From assembly GCF_003268475.1 (NCBI RefSeq), contig NZ_MCIF01000002.1, positions 4,095,744-4,159,743 of the forward strand: DNA of 64,000 nucleotides, given 5' to 3'. Positions 7,456 through 17,404 of this stretch are shown in pieces. The DNA comes from Thermogemmatispora tikiterensis (lineage in GTDB: Bacteria > Chloroflexota > Ktedonobacteria > Ktedonobacterales > Ktedonobacteraceae). How positions within the stretch are numbered: the first letter of the stretch is position 1; each line of letters starts with the position of its first letter. A model generated the notes under the pieces. The model ran no database searches. It saw only the letters and a list, made by a program, of their open reading frames with translations, and was not told the DNA's origin. A program made the translations under genes and the position numbers.

Positions 7456-10305
7456 ATGAATCGGTGCCTCTACTGCAGCAGGCCATGTGAGCAAGGGGTG
7501 GTGTTTTGCGACGAGTGTCGGGCACTGCTGTTGCAACGTCATGCCCTCGCTGAGCAAGAAGTGCTTTTTCCACCGAGAGGTGAAGGACGGCAGGTGGCTG
7601 GGCTTTCAGATGCGAATGGCTGGCCGCCGCCCTCGCTACGTGGCTTCCCGACGGTGCCGATGAGTGCCGCTGATGGGGCTTGGGAGGAGGAAGGTAGCGC
7701 TGATCCACGGGCGCGCTCTGCGCTGGCTTCGGGATCAGAGCAGAGAACAGGTCGGGAGGGGACCCAGGGCAGTTTTCCCCCGCTTGAGCCAGGTGGTGTG
7801 AACCAGGACCTGGACCGGCCCGCGTGGCACTGGTCCTGGAAGGCCCGGCGTCAGGCCTGGTCTGAGGAACTGATCTCCTCCGCAGCAGCTGAGGTGCAGG
7901 GAGCGGGGTGGCCTCAGCAACGCGGCAGCGAGCCAGCCGGGAGGCTGGAATCGCTGCGAGCGACGTCGGAGGCGCATTATCTGCCTGCCTCCGGGGGGCG
8001 TGATAGCGCACCATCTGGCGGATCGCCATCTGGCATTCATCCCAATGGCTTGAGGGATGCCCGGTCGGGTCGCTGGCTCCTGGGGGACCGGAGCAGGTCG
8101 TCGTGGTGGAGACAGCCGGGGCGCAGGCCCTGGTTGCGCTGGCTCTTTGTAGGACTGACGATTCTGGCGCTTCTGCTCATTGGCTTGAATGGTTGGCTGA
8201 TCCGCTCACGTTTCGCTGGTGTCCATCAGCCGACCATGCCGGTAGGCCAGCCGCCGTTCTTGACGGCGGCACCGACGCTGGTCCATGCCGGTCAGGCGGT
8301 GCATCTCCATCTGGATCATTTCCCGGCTTTTGCTCAGATCTATTTTAGCTACGATGTTGGCCAGGCTCTGGCGCCCGTGGGTATGGCCTCTATTGTTCAC
8401 CTGGGGGCGGCGGGCAGCGCTGATGTGACAATCATCATTGGGCGCGACTGGAGTCCTGGCGGCCATACTATCCAGGCTGAGGATATCGCTACACACTATA
8501 CGGCCAGTACGACGGTTCAGGTCTTGGCCAGTGGTCCGCTGCGTTCGCCGATTCTGGAGGTCAGTCGCCGCAGTCTGGATCTGGGAGCGGCGGTGCAAGG
8601 TCTCAATAGCGTGGTGCCCTTCTGGCTGAGCAACGGTGGCGATGGAAGCCTCTCATGGACGGCGAGCAGCGATCAGCCGTGGCTACTGACTACCCCGACG
8701 CAAGGAGTGCTCAGTGAGCGCCAGGCGATCTTGATCGCAGGATCGCGTGCCAGTCTACGACCAGGGGTTTATCACGGGACCATCACCTTCAGCGCTGATA
8801 GTGGCCCCTCGATGCGTGTCCAGGTGACAATGCAGGTCGAAGCAGCCCCAGCTACCGCCAACGAGCGACAGACCTGGCCGCTCACGCTGACGCCAGCGGC
8901 TCTGGCCTTCTCGCTCAGCGATGGTGGCCCAGCGCCCGCGGCCCAGTTTGTCACTCTGGCTAATCCTGCACGTGGGACGGCGGTCTGGTCCAGCCACCTG
9001 GTGGTGCCGCCCGAGGCCAGCCAGGATGCGCCGCTGCCGGCGCGCGCCGATTGGCTCCAGCTCAAACCGGCCCAGGGGAGATTAGCCGCTGGTGAGAGTG
9101 TGCCTTTGGCGGTAACAGCCCAGGGGACGCATCTGCTGCCCGGCCTCTACCTGGCCATCGTCCAGGTGAGCAGCTCACCCTCTGCTGCCCCTGCGGCGAC
9201 AGCGACCCAGGTGCTGGCAGCCTCGCTCACAGTCCTGCCTGCCTGTCGCCTGACCTTAAGCTCCCAGGGCCTGACCTTCACCATTGGCTCAGGGCAGAGT
9301 ACGGCCAGCGATCAGTCGCTTGAGTTGGGGTTAGCACCGGGCTGTGCTTCCGGCTTGAACTGGCAGGCGTTTACCTCGGCGAGCTGGCTCAGCATCGATC
9401 CGACCAGTGGCCGTGTCGATGCGACCCACGGCATGAGCGTGCAGGTCAGTGTGGCCCTCAGCGAGTTAAATGCCGGTACCTATAGCGGTTTTATTCTCTT
9501 CTCGATGCAACAACGGACGCAAACGGTGTCGGTTCTCTTGAATTTGCTCACCTCAGCGATCCCGGGGGGCACCAGTAGCAGTGCTACCACAACAGCGGGG
9601 ACAGGGGGACCGGGTCGTACTCCTCTGGGGGCAACCCTTTCACCTGGCAGCCTGAGCTTTACGGTCGAGCAGGGGAGCCAGCCACCGGCAGCGCGCTCTG
9701 TCCTGCTGAGCGCTAGCCAGCATCCGCTGCTGTGGTCGGTGACGCTCAATACGGAGTCAACTCCCTGGCTGAGCGTGGCGCCCCTCAACGGCACACTGGC
9801 GGCTGGCCAGACAACGCAGCTGAGTGTCAGTGTCAACGTGACGAGCCTGACACCGGGGACCTATAGCGGCCAGCTCAGTGTCTCACTGGAGCCTGCCGAT
9901 GGAGTGCCGGCCAATCCCAGCCAACTGGTGCAGGTGGTGGTAGTTACCTTAACAGTCCTGGCTCCCTGTGTGCTCGAAGTGACCCCGAGCGGGTTGAGTT
10001 TTAGCAGCTCGCTACTGCAGCCGAATCCCCCCCCGCAGATGCTCTCACTGCGCATCGACGGAGGCTGCCCCCGCCCGGTGGCCTGGGTGGCCAGCGTCGA
10101 TAGCGATAGCGCGTCGTGGCTCCATCTGAGTCAGGCGAGTGGCAGCGAGAGCGGTTCGGGAACGACCATCGCAGTCTACGTCACACCTCCGCGCCTGCTG
10201 CTGAAGACGCTGCGGGGTCAGATCACCATTACGGCCAGCGATGGCGGACAGAACCCGCTGCAGAGCAGCCCCCAGGTGATCACCGTCACCGTCAGTCCAG
10301 GCTGA
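7456..10305 (+). CDS. zinc-ribbon / single-pass membrane protein with BACON-like repeats
   Basis: The protein of about 949 residues starts with a cytosolic zinc-ribbon-like motif (CLYCSRPC then CDEC), continues with a disordered linker and has one membrane helix (LFVGLTILALLLIGLNGWLI). Outside, it carries an Ig-like domain and about five BACON-like beta-sandwich repeats, recognisable by the pattern L-SP--L-F, W----S--PWL, P--G-L--G and PG-Y-G. BACON domains are extracellular, often glycan- or mucin-associated modules. Two repeats begin with Cys (CRLTLSS, CVLEVTP), suggesting disulfides. The start is ATG 7456 with AGGAAGGG ten bases upstream; a GTG at 7450 is possible. Function is unknown. The shared ectodomain type and divergent arrangement suggest it works with the kinase-like receptor at 4970, but this is inference. 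Confidence 0.75.
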   Translation: MNRCLYCSRPCEQGVVFCDECRALLLQRHALAEQEVLFPPRGEGRQVAGLSDANGWPPPSLRGFPTVPMSAADGAWEEEGSADPRARSALASGSEQRTGREGTQGSFPPLEPGGVNQDLDRPAWHWSWKARRQAWSEELISSAAAEVQGAGWPQQRGSEPAGRLESLRATSEAHYLPASGGRDSAPSGGSPSGIHPNGLRDARSGRWLLGDRSRSSWWRQPGRRPWLRWLFVGLTILALLLIGLNGWLIRSRFAGVHQPTMPVGQPPFLTAAPTLVHAGQAVHLHLDHFPAFAQIYFSYDVGQALAPVGMASIVHLGAAGSADVTIIIGRDWSPGGHTIQAEDIATHYTASTTVQVLASGPLRSPILEVSRRSLDLGAAVQGLNSVVPFWLSNGGDGSLSWTASSDQPWLLTTPTQGVLSERQAILIAGSRASLRPGVYHGTITFSADSGPSMRVQVTMQVEAAPATANERQTWPLTLTPAALAFSLSDGGPAPAAQFVTLANPARGTAVWSSHLVVPPEASQDAPLPARADWLQLKPAQGRLAAGESVPLAVTAQGTHLLPGLYLAIVQVSSSPSAAPAATATQVLAASLTVLPACRLTLSSQGLTFTIGSGQSTASDQSLELGLAPGCASGLNWQAFTSASWLSIDPTSGRVDATHGMSVQVSVALSELNAGTYSGFILFSMQQRTQTVSVLLNLLTSAIPGGTSSSATTTAGTGGPGRTPLGATLSPGSLSFTVEQGSQPPAARSVLLSASQHPLLWSVTLNTESTPWLSVAPLNGTLAAGQTTQLSVSVNVTSLTPGTYSGQLSVSLEPADGVPANPSQLVQVVVVTLTVLAPCVLEVTPSGLSFSSSLLQPNPPPQMLSLRIDGGCPRPVAWVASVDSDSASWLHLSQASGSESGSGTTIAVYVTPPRLLLKTLRGQITITASDGGQNPLQSSPQVITVTVSPG

Positions 10306-10334
10306 GGCCAAATTCTGCCTCTCAGGGGGCTTGT

Positions 10335-11648
10335 TCAGGATAGGGGTGGGCGAGCGCCTGGCTCGGCGAGACGACGAACGGCTGGGCGCCCGCCGACGAG
10401 CAGGAGACTGAGCAGGCCGACGATGGCCCCAGCTAGGGCTACGGTCGGGGGACCACCAATGAGCGCAATCAGGCCACTGGCGCAGAAATCTCCCAGGGGC
10501 CTGATTGCCATGATCATCAGCGTGTTGAGGCTCATGACCCGTCCTCGCATCTGAGCAGGAACGCGTGTCTGCATCAGCGTGATCGTAGTGGCGGCAATCA
10601 TATTCTGCATAGCGCCGACAAGGAAGAGGGTCAGCAGCGAGAGCCAGAAGAGATGGCTCAGGGCAAATGCAAGCAAGGCCACGGTCCAGAGGCTGAAAGC
10701 CAGGATGAGTGCCCGCCCCTTGCGCTTGACTTCTCCGAGGGAGGCCAGCCCCAGTGCCCCCGCTACCGTGCCGACGCCAGAAGCGGAGAAGAGGAGGCCA
10801 AGCTGCAACGGCGTGAGATGAAGCACCTGCACGGAGAAGTAGGGTAAGATGATGGCCGCCGAGGGATTGAAGAAGAGCAGGACTCCGTAGGCTGCGATTA
10901 CCCAGGGCAGGACAGCGTCACGCCCGATAACCTGCAGCGATTCACGGATCGAGTCCAGCAGATCGCTGGCAGGCGCGCCCGACGCCGCGGTCTGACCTTC
11001 ACCTGCCGGAACACGCATGAGGAAGAGAACGATGAGTACTCCCAGATAGCTCAGGGCGTTGAGGAAAAAGTTGCCCGCGTAGTGGATGAGGCCGATGGTC
11101 AGGCCGGCTAACGAGGGACCGATGACCGCCGCTCCGTTAAAGACGGCAGATTGAAGGGAAATAGCGTTCATGAGGTCTTCGCGCGGCACCAGTTGCGGAA
11201 TGAGGGAGGAGCGCGCTGGCTGGTCGAAGCTCAGGACGACGCTGTTGCAGAAGGCAATCAGGACAATCATCCAGACCTGAATGACGCCAAAGTGGGTCAG
11301 CAGCCCGAGCAGGAAGGCCAGCCCCATTGAGCTGCTCTGCGTGCAAAGAAGCAGCCGGCGACGATCAAGGCGATCGGCTACTCCTCCTCCGATAAGAGCA
11401 AAGAGGAGAAAAGCGCCGGCCTGAGCCAGGGAAACGATCCCCAGGGCGAGGGCCGAATTATGGGTCAGCTTGAGAACAAGCAGGCTCTGGGCAACAATCT
11501 GCATCCAGGTCCCAACAGAGGAGACAACCAGGCTGATCCAGAGCAGGCGATAGTTGCGATGGCGCAGGGCGCGAAAGGTGTTGAGCCGCTGGCGTTTGCT
11601 GGCGAGCGCGTTGCCTTCTGATGTGGCAGTGGTAGGCGATCTGTTCAC
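10335..11648 (-). CDS. MFS transporter, EntS/MFS_3-like
   Basis: This 437-residue protein has about twelve hydrophobic helices and the conserved loop 2-3 motif GGGVADRLDRRRL typical of the major facilitator superfamily. It resembles the MFS_3/EntS group of exporters, which use the proton gradient to expel small molecules such as siderophores or drugs. The start is a GTG with a poor ribosome site, so the N-terminus is uncertain. It converges with the BACON-repeat gene, with only 29 bases between stops. No biosynthetic cluster lies beside it to suggest a substrate. Confidence 0.9.
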   Translation of the reverse strand: MNRSPTTATSEGNALASKRQRLNTFRALRHRNYRLLWISLVVSSVGTWMQIVAQSLLVLKLTHNSALALGIVSLAQAGAFLLFALIGGGVADRLDRRRLLLCTQSSSMGLAFLLGLLTHFGVIQVWMIVLIAFCNSVVLSFDQPARSSLIPQLVPREDLMNAISLQSAVFNGAAVIGPSLAGLTIGLIHYAGNFFLNALSYLGVLIVLFLMRVPAGEGQTAASGAPASDLLDSIRESLQVIGRDAVLPWVIAAYGVLLFFNPSAAIILPYFSVQVLHLTPLQLGLLFSASGVGTVAGALGLASLGEVKRKGRALILAFSLWTVALLAFALSHLFWLSLLTLFLVGAMQNMIAATTITLMQTRVPAQMRGRVMSLNTLMIMAIRPLGDFCASGLIALIGGPPTVALAGAIVGLLSLLLVGGRPAVRRLAEPGARPPLS

Positions 11649-12261
11649 GGACGTGGGACGCTCTTTCTTTCGTACTCACCGGCGTATCTCTGCATCTGAT
11701 AATAATTATACGTTTTGGTACTCTCCCTGATGCTGTGTGAGACGCAGGACGCCGGGAAGCCAGAAGCTGCCAAAGGCTGACACTGGCTGCGCGCTCCTCC
11801 TCCTCTTGGTCTCCTTGCTCTTTTTTAGCGTTTCTGTGCAAACGGAAGAGATGACGGTATCTCTGTCCGGGTCCTATATACTTGACAGACGTGATCTGCA
11901 TCGGTATTATTAACTATAGGCTCGTCTTGTATAAAGGAAGCAAGCGGGGACGCGTGGCTCCCCGGTGCCAGCTGCTTCCAACGCGTGGACCACCAGTAGA
12001 GCTTCTTCTATGTCTGTAGCCTCTTCTGCTACGGATATTCAGCTGTCTGACGAGCGAGACTGGTGTTCTGTGAGCAAAGGAGGTGTTTTTTCCCCAACCC
12101 CTGGAGTCTATCCCTGTGTCTGGTGGAGGTTGTCCGTTGGTCGACCTCTTATCCAATCCACCTTTTGCCTGTACTACCTAATGATAGGCTGTCTCTGACC
12201 ATGTTGTCCGGCCAAGTCTAGCGGTACACAGTCGTACCGATCTTACAAGCTAGAGGTGCCG
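11649..12261. other. intergenic region with long leader of protease gene
   Basis: The left part is upstream of the MFS gene and includes a minus-strand TATAAT-like sequence near 11700-11715. The right part is the probable 345-base leader of the sedolisin gene. A short open frame at 11965-12198 has no support as a gene. Confidence 0.5.
11882..11910 (+). promoter_or_regulatory. sigma70-type promoter upstream of sedolisin gene
   Basis: TTGACA at 11882-11887 and TATTAT at 11905-11910 are separated by 17 bases, a near-ideal arrangement. Transcription would start near 11917 and leave a leader of about 345 bases before the protease gene at 12262. Confidence 0.6.
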
Positions 12262-14529
12262 ATGAACATCGCAACATTCTTCCGATCTGCGCGCCGCCTT
12301 GCCATTCTCCTGCTTGCGCTCAGCGCCAGCGGCGTGGCGGCTCTGCTCCTTCTGATGGTGCCATCCGCTGCCTATGCCCAGCTACATGGAGAGGCTCCGA
12401 CCAATCGGAGCTTGATCCGTGGGCACATGGTCCCGCTGCTAAGGAATCACAAGCCACTCCACAGTGAGAGTGCCAACCGCACCCTTCAGCTTTCGATCGC
12501 GCTCCAGCTACGCAACGAAGCCCAACTCGATGCCCTGCTCGCGGCGCAGAATGACCCGCAGTCCCCGCTTTACCACCACTACCTGACGCCGCAGCAGTTC
12601 ACTGAGCAATTCGGGCCAACGCCCGAGACTGTCAACCGCGTGGTGGCCTACCTGCGGTCCCAGGGTTTGCGTGTCAACGGTGTCTCGCCCAACCGTACAC
12701 TGATCAGCGCCAGCGGTAGTGTGTCCCAGATTGAGCAGGCCTTTGCCATCACGCTGGCCGATTATCAGGTGGGCAATCGCACCGTCTACGCCCCGACCAA
12801 CGAGCCATCTGTGCCGGCGCAGCTAGGCGGCCTGATTCTCAACATTGCTGGCCTCGATAACGTTGCCCACTATCATCCCCTGGGCCTGCAGCGTCTCAGC
12901 CGCAGTCAGGTGCCTCACACCGGTCCTGGCGGTGGCTACACGCCGAGCGAGCTGCGCACCGCTTATGACATGAACTCGCTCATCAACGGGGGAAGCAACG
13001 GGAGTGGCCAGACCGTAGCCATCTTTGAGCTGGACGGTTACCGGGCCGCTGATGTCAACGCCTACCTGAGCTATTATGGCCTCGGATCAGCGAAATATTC
13101 CAATGTGCTGGTCGATGGGGCGACCAACACCGCTGGCTCGGGGGCGATCGAGGTCGAGCTGGATATGGAAGTCGTCTCGGCGATCGCGCCTGGAGCGAAC
13201 CAGAAAATCTATATTGGACCCAACACGAACACTGGAGTCAACGACACCTATAACCGCATTGTGACCGACAACCTGGCTAAGGTTGTCAGCATCAGCTGGG
13301 GCGAGTGTGAAGCGGCGGCGGGCACCTCAGAGCTGGCCACGCTTGACAACATCTTCAAGCAGGGGGCGGCCCAGGGCCAGGCCTTCTTCGCGGCCTCCGG
13401 CGACTCGGGCGCCTACGACTGTGATAACAACAGCCTGGCCGTGGACTCGCCCGCCGATGATCCCTATGTAGTGGGCGTTGGTGGTACGCATCTGGTCACT
13501 GGAAGTGGTGGCACCTACAGCAGCGAGTCGGCCTGGTCGAATCCTAACGACACGCAGCGCAGCCCACATGGCTCGGGTGGCGGTGGTGGCATCAGCTCCT
13601 ACTTCGCCCGTCCTTCCTATCAGACCGGCCCGAATCTGACCAATGCCAATCGCATGGTGCCGGATGTCTCGGCTGACGCTGATCCGGCCACGGGCTACTC
13701 AGTCTACTGCACGGTCACTGCGGCAGGCTGCGCCAGCTCCGGCTGGCTGACTGTCGGCGGTACGAGTGCTGCCGCGCCGCTGTGGGCCGGTGTGGCGGCT
13801 GATGTCAATCAATACCTGACTTCGCAGGGCAAAGCCACCCTCGGCTCGGCCAGCGCTACCATCTACCGCCTCTACAATACGACCCAGACCTATAGCGCCT
13901 ACCACGATATCACCAGCGGTAATAACCTCTACTACTCGGCCACCACCGGCTACGATCTGGCAACCGGCATTGGCTCGCCCGATGTCTGGAACTTTGCCCG
14001 TGATGTCGCTGGCACCTCCGGCGGTGGTGGCGGTGGTGGCGGCGGTACCACCACGCAGCTACTAAGCAATCCCGGCTTCGAGAGCGGCAGCGCCCCCTGG
14101 CAGGAATCTTCCTCCGGAGGCTATGAGATCGTCGACCCTACGAATCCTCATACGGGCAGCTACAGCGCCTACCTCTGCGGCTATAACGGCTGTAATGATC
14201 AGATCTGGCAGACGGTCACCCTGCCCAGCACCACGACCAAGGTGGTTCTGAGCTACTGGCTCTACATCAGCACGCAGGAGTCGGGCAGTACCTGCTACGA
14301 CTACTTCTACGCGCGCATTCGTACCTCCAGTGGCTCGACGATCACGACCGTGCAAACCAGGTGTAACGCCAATGCCTCGGGCTGGACGCAGTACACCTTT
14401 GATCTGACCTCGGCGCTGAGCAGCTACTACGGGCAACAGATTCAAGTCTACTTCCAGGGGACGACCGATTCGTCACTGGTCACCAACTTCTTTGTCGACG
14501 ACGTTGCCTTGAACGATACCCATTCCTAA
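12262..14529 (+). CDS. secreted sedolisin (S53) serine-carboxyl peptidase with C-terminal beta-sandwich
   Basis: The 755-residue preproprotein has a Sec signal peptide ending near AAYAQ, a pro-kumamolisin activation domain (roughly residues 45-195), the S53 catalytic domain, a poly-Gly linker and a C-terminal domain resembling carbohydrate-binding beta-sandwiches (NPGFESG start). The catalytic residues are visible: E297 and D301 in IEVELD, D381 in ASGDSG, and S502 in GGTSAAAP. The calcium site is seen in YHDITSG...GYDLATGIGSPD. Sedolisins are acid-active endopeptidases that mature by autoprocessing, so this is probably a secreted scavenging protease. The ATG at 12262 has AGAGG five bases upstream; a GTG six bases earlier is less likely. 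The gene has its own promoter. Confidence 0.93.
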   Translation: MNIATFFRSARRLAILLLALSASGVAALLLLMVPSAAYAQLHGEAPTNRSLIRGHMVPLLRNHKPLHSESANRTLQLSIALQLRNEAQLDALLAAQNDPQSPLYHHYLTPQQFTEQFGPTPETVNRVVAYLRSQGLRVNGVSPNRTLISASGSVSQIEQAFAITLADYQVGNRTVYAPTNEPSVPAQLGGLILNIAGLDNVAHYHPLGLQRLSRSQVPHTGPGGGYTPSELRTAYDMNSLINGGSNGSGQTVAIFELDGYRAADVNAYLSYYGLGSAKYSNVLVDGATNTAGSGAIEVELDMEVVSAIAPGANQKIYIGPNTNTGVNDTYNRIVTDNLAKVVSISWGECEAAAGTSELATLDNIFKQGAAQGQAFFAASGDSGAYDCDNNSLAVDSPADDPYVVGVGGTHLVTGSGGTYSSESAWSNPNDTQRSPHGSGGGGGISSYFARPSYQTGPNLTNANRMVPDVSADADPATGYSVYCTVTAAGCASSGWLTVGGTSAAAPLWAGVAADVNQYLTSQGKATLGSASATIYRLYNTTQTYSAYHDITSGNNLYYSATTGYDLATGIGSPDVWNFARDVAGTSGGGGGGGGGTTTQLLSNPGFESGSAPWQESSSGGYEIVDPTNPHTGSYSAYLCGYNGCNDQIWQTVTLPSTTTKVVLSYWLYISTQESGSTCYDYFYARIRTSSGSTITTVQTRCNANASGWTQYTFDLTSALSSYYGQQIQVYFQGTTDSSLVTNFFVDDVALNDTHS

Positions 14530-14586
14530 GCGAGCCTCCTGATCGGTAGTGGTGGCTCATCACGAGCCTGCCTCCAATCCATTCGG

Positions 14587-14616
14587 CGAGGGCGGAGCAA
14601 TGGCGCTCCGCCCTCG
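14587..14616 (+). terminator. hairpin terminator after sedolisin gene
   Basis: A perfect 12-bp stem (14587-14598 with 14605-14616) closes a six-base loop and is followed by TTTC. It lies about 60 bases after the sedolisin stop. Confidence 0.6.
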
Positions 14617-14815
14617 TTTCATGGCTGGGCTGGTGGGTGTAGCCGATGATGATCGCTGTGGGCCATCCATCTCTGCTCTGGCCTTGGGATGGTCAACTAT
14701 ACTGGCTGTAGTTCATCTAGCTGGTGCGCCGCTGCTGGGCGGGCGATCAGCCAACCCAGTCACGCAGGCCATAGCGACGGTCACACACCCATCCCTGAAG
14801 CCAGGAGGCATGGCA

Positions 14816-15919
14816 ATGTCGCATCTTGAGAGCAGAGGCCGGCAATGGCTGCCGGCCATTCTCTTCTCGCTCACGCTCTCGGTTCTCCTCCAGCCGCTAC
14901 TGTCGCCGGGCGCGGGAGCAACAGCCCTGATGGCGAGTCAGTCGCCTGCCGTCCACCTCTCCTCTCTTCCGGTTGCTGTTGCGCCCGGTCCTGGGGTCAA
15001 GGGGGTTCAGATCTTTGTCGAGCCGCAAGCTGGCGAGCAGGTTATTCTGCAGGCTATCTCTGAGGCTCAGCGCTCGCTGGCTGTTGAGATCTACCTGCTC
15101 ACCGACCGCAGCGTCATTCAGGCCCTTGAGAGAGCGGCCAGGCGAGGCCTGACGGTCCGCGTGATGCTAGAGCCTCATCCCTACGGTGGAGGCTCTCCCG
15201 ATGGAACCATGCAGCAACTGCGCGCTGCTGGCGTTGAGGCGCGCTATGCGAATCCTGCTTTCCCGCTCACCCATGCGAAACTGATGATTGTGGACGGAGA
15301 GCGCGCCTATATCATGACCGGCAACTTCACGCGGGCGGCCCTGGGAGGAAATCGCAATGTTGCCAACCGCGAGTATGGCATTATCGATCCCTGGCCCAAG
15401 GACGTGAGCAACCTGGAGGCGCTCTTTGAGGCCGACTGGCAGCGCACGGCCAGCGGCTCCCTGATCGACGATGCCAACCTCGTTATTAGCCCGGGCAACG
15501 CGCGGACCTCGCTGCAAGGACTGATTGGCGAGGCGCAACAGACATTGCTCGTTGAAGAGGAAGAGATGCGGGATCAGCAGATCGAGGCTGCTCTGGTCGC
15601 GGCGGAGCGGAGGGGTGTGAGAGTGCAAGTTGTTTTGCCGGCCCCGCGCGGAGGGAATGATCCCAATGCCGAGGGCATTGCCAGGCTGCTGCAGGGGGGA
15701 GTAGCGGTACGCGAGGATGACCAGCTCTATATGCATGCCAAAATGCTCGTTGTAGACGGGCGAGAGGCCTTTGTCGGCTCGGAAAACTGCTCTCCGCCGG
15801 GCCTGGAGAGCAATCGCGAGGTGGGCATCCTGGTGGCCGATGGGAAGGTGCTGGCGACATTACAGACGACCTTTCAGGCCGACTGGAGTGCATCGCAGGT
15901 TGTCTCCAGATTGTCTTAG
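14816..15919 (+). CDS. secreted phospholipase D-like protein
   Basis: This 367-residue protein has a Sec signal or anchor (LPAILFSLTLSVLLQPLL) and two HKD motifs that define the phospholipase D superfamily: H153-K155 in THAKLMIVD and H307-K309 in MHAKMLVVD, each followed by the conserved Asp and a GNFT or SEN strand. The superfamily cleaves or transfers phosphodiester bonds through a phosphohistidine intermediate; members include PLD, cardiolipin synthases and nucleases. Export suggests an extracellular lipid or nucleic acid substrate. ATG 14816 is chosen because AGGAGG ends seven bases before it. ATG 14810 is too close to that site, and an upstream extension lacks a ribosome site. Confidence 0.88.
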   Translation: MSHLESRGRQWLPAILFSLTLSVLLQPLLSPGAGATALMASQSPAVHLSSLPVAVAPGPGVKGVQIFVEPQAGEQVILQAISEAQRSLAVEIYLLTDRSVIQALERAARRGLTVRVMLEPHPYGGGSPDGTMQQLRAAGVEARYANPAFPLTHAKLMIVDGERAYIMTGNFTRAALGGNRNVANREYGIIDPWPKDVSNLEALFEADWQRTASGSLIDDANLVISPGNARTSLQGLIGEAQQTLLVEEEEMRDQQIEAALVAAERRGVRVQVVLPAPRGGNDPNAEGIARLLQGGVAVREDDQLYMHAKMLVVDGREAFVGSENCSPPGLESNREVGILVADGKVLATLQTTFQADWSASQVVSRLS

Positions 15920-16389
15920 AGAGCGTCTGGAGAGCGGCCAACGTTGGGATGTCTCTGGCCGCCTCGGCTCGGCTCGGCTCGGCTTTGCTCAGTGGAGGTA
16001 GCCAGCCAGTCGGCCAGCTATTAGATTGTCCGGGTCGCCCAGGAAAGAAGCGGCTGCCGTCATGCCAGTAAGTGACGCAACCTTTCCTTGCGGACGCGAG
16101 CCGGCCAGGGGCTGTGCCAGGACAGGGATTGAGGCCAGGCGGCAGCCTGGGCAGCCTGGGCGAAAAGCGAGGGCAGGACAGAGGTCAACTCCCTCTGTCC
16201 TGCCTCCTGAGTTCTGCTGTGAGCGGATCAACCAGCTGTGTAGGATAGCTCGTTCCTGCCTGCTGTGGAGGTTGAGGGACTGCTGGTGACGGGCGGAGCC
16301 AGGCGGCGCCAAGAGGCGCTAGAGCAAATGCCGGCTGTCGCCAAAGAGACAGGACCTCAGCCAGACAGCGAGAAAGGCGGGAGCGTTAG
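15920..16389. other. intergenic region with CTCGG tandem repeat
   Basis: No convincing gene is seen between these converging genes. Four tandem CTCGG units occupy 15963-15982. The open frames on either strand lack ribosome sites and recognisable domains. Confidence 0.5.
15963..15982. repeat. tandem CTCGG x4
   Basis: Four exact five-base units lie directly downstream of the phospholipase D-like gene. A comparable five-base repeat lies downstream of the polymerase gene at 22328-22357. Confidence 0.8.
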
Positions 16390-16797
16390 CTACCAGCGGC
16401 GCCCACCGCGGCGCTCACGCCCGCGTCCGTGGCCTCCCTCATAGCTGCCCGAGTAGCTATAGCTCCGGCTTTCATCGCGACGCCCGCCACGGGAGGAGCG
16501 AACCTCCTGGTAACAATCGCTGCAGTAGACGGGACGATCCTCGCGGGGGAGGAAAGGTACGGTCGTTTGACGTCCACAGTTGGAGCAGACAGCCTCGTAC
16601 TGCTCCCGAGAGGAACGGGGCGAAGACTGACTTCGGGAGCCGTTGCGGCGGGCGGCGCGGCAGTCAGGGCAGCGCGCCGGGGGATTGGTTAACCCCTTGC
16701 TGGCGAAGAAGGCCTGCTCGCCGGCAGAGAAGACAAAGTCCTGACCACAATCACGGCAGGTAAGAACACGATCCTGGTAATCCTCGTAAGACATCAT
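16390..16797 (-). CDS. zinc-ribbon protein with CxxC-x17-CxxC domain
   Basis: The 135-residue protein has two zinc-binding units. The first is a zinc ribbon (CRDCGQDFVFSAGEQ...CPDC), typical of the 'probable zinc-ribbon' family, and the second has exactly 17 residues between its CSNC and CSDC pairs, the hallmark of the CxxC-x17-CxxC domain. A basic Gly/Ser/Arg-rich tail (SRGGRRDESRS...GRGRERRGGRRW) follows, resembling RNA-binding RGG tails. Such proteins are abundant in Chloroflexota but lack a proven role; nucleic acid binding is a reasonable guess. The start is the double ATG at 16797/16794, with GAGG about eleven bases upstream. A strong minus-strand promoter lies near 17009-17036. Confidence 0.8.
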   Translation of the reverse strand: MMSYEDYQDRVLTCRDCGQDFVFSAGEQAFFASKGLTNPPARCPDCRAARRNGSRSQSSPRSSREQYEAVCSNCGRQTTVPFLPREDRPVYCSDCYQEVRSSRGGRRDESRSYSYSGSYEGGHGRGRERRGGRRW

Positions 16798-17008
16798 GGG
16801 TAAAAAAACCTCTTCTGTACTCTGTGTTCGCTCCTCTGAACACACTGGGCTGAATGAACCGACTGTTACGGTCCGGCTGCAGTTATTATTCGCCTGGTTC
16901 CCGCCAGAAGGTCTGCCTGTGGTGATCTCTTATGGGGAAGTCCTGAGCGGCAGGTGAGGAGCACCTGAGCTGCTACTGAAGGATTGTTAGATCCCCGATC
17001 ACACTCAC

Positions 17009-17036
17009 ATTATACCACGCCCATCCTAAAATACAA
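17009..17036 (-). promoter_or_regulatory. promoter of zinc-ribbon gene
   Basis: On the minus strand, TTGTAT (17036-17031) precedes TATAAT (17014-17009) by 16 bases. It would produce a leader of about 205 bases. Confidence 0.5.
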
Positions 17037-17375
17037 TCAGCCAGGGCGTTAACTTTTCATGAATTTCGAGATTGGCCTGGTGGTGCTCAGGCACACAAGG
17101 TTAGCCTGGACGAACCTGTTCCCCCTGGATAGATGGAAAAACAGGTTTCCTCTCCGACTCTGCTCTCGATTGATCAACCGTTTTGTAGGCGCGCCGCTGG
17201 GTGATCAATCCGATGCCCCGGTCCTCCCCTATCACCGCCATCAGGCCCGGCCTCTGCTGGCATGCGCTCCTGCGCTCGCGTTGCCAGGAGGCAGCTCTCT
17301 TTACACGTTCAAGTTGCGGTTCCTTTACAGGAAATTTTTCCCTGGTACTGCTTTCCTGAAAAAACGAGGGGAGAG

Positions 17376-17404
17376 GTTAAGATTTCTTAACTCTGTACCG
17401 GTAC
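17376..17404. promoter_or_regulatory. two adjacent palindromes, candidate operator
   Basis: GTTAAGATTTCTTAAC has 7-bp perfect arms with a TT centre and is followed four bases later by GTACCGGTAC, itself a perfect palindrome leading into a T-run. The pair could be an operator or a terminator remnant. Confidence 0.35.
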
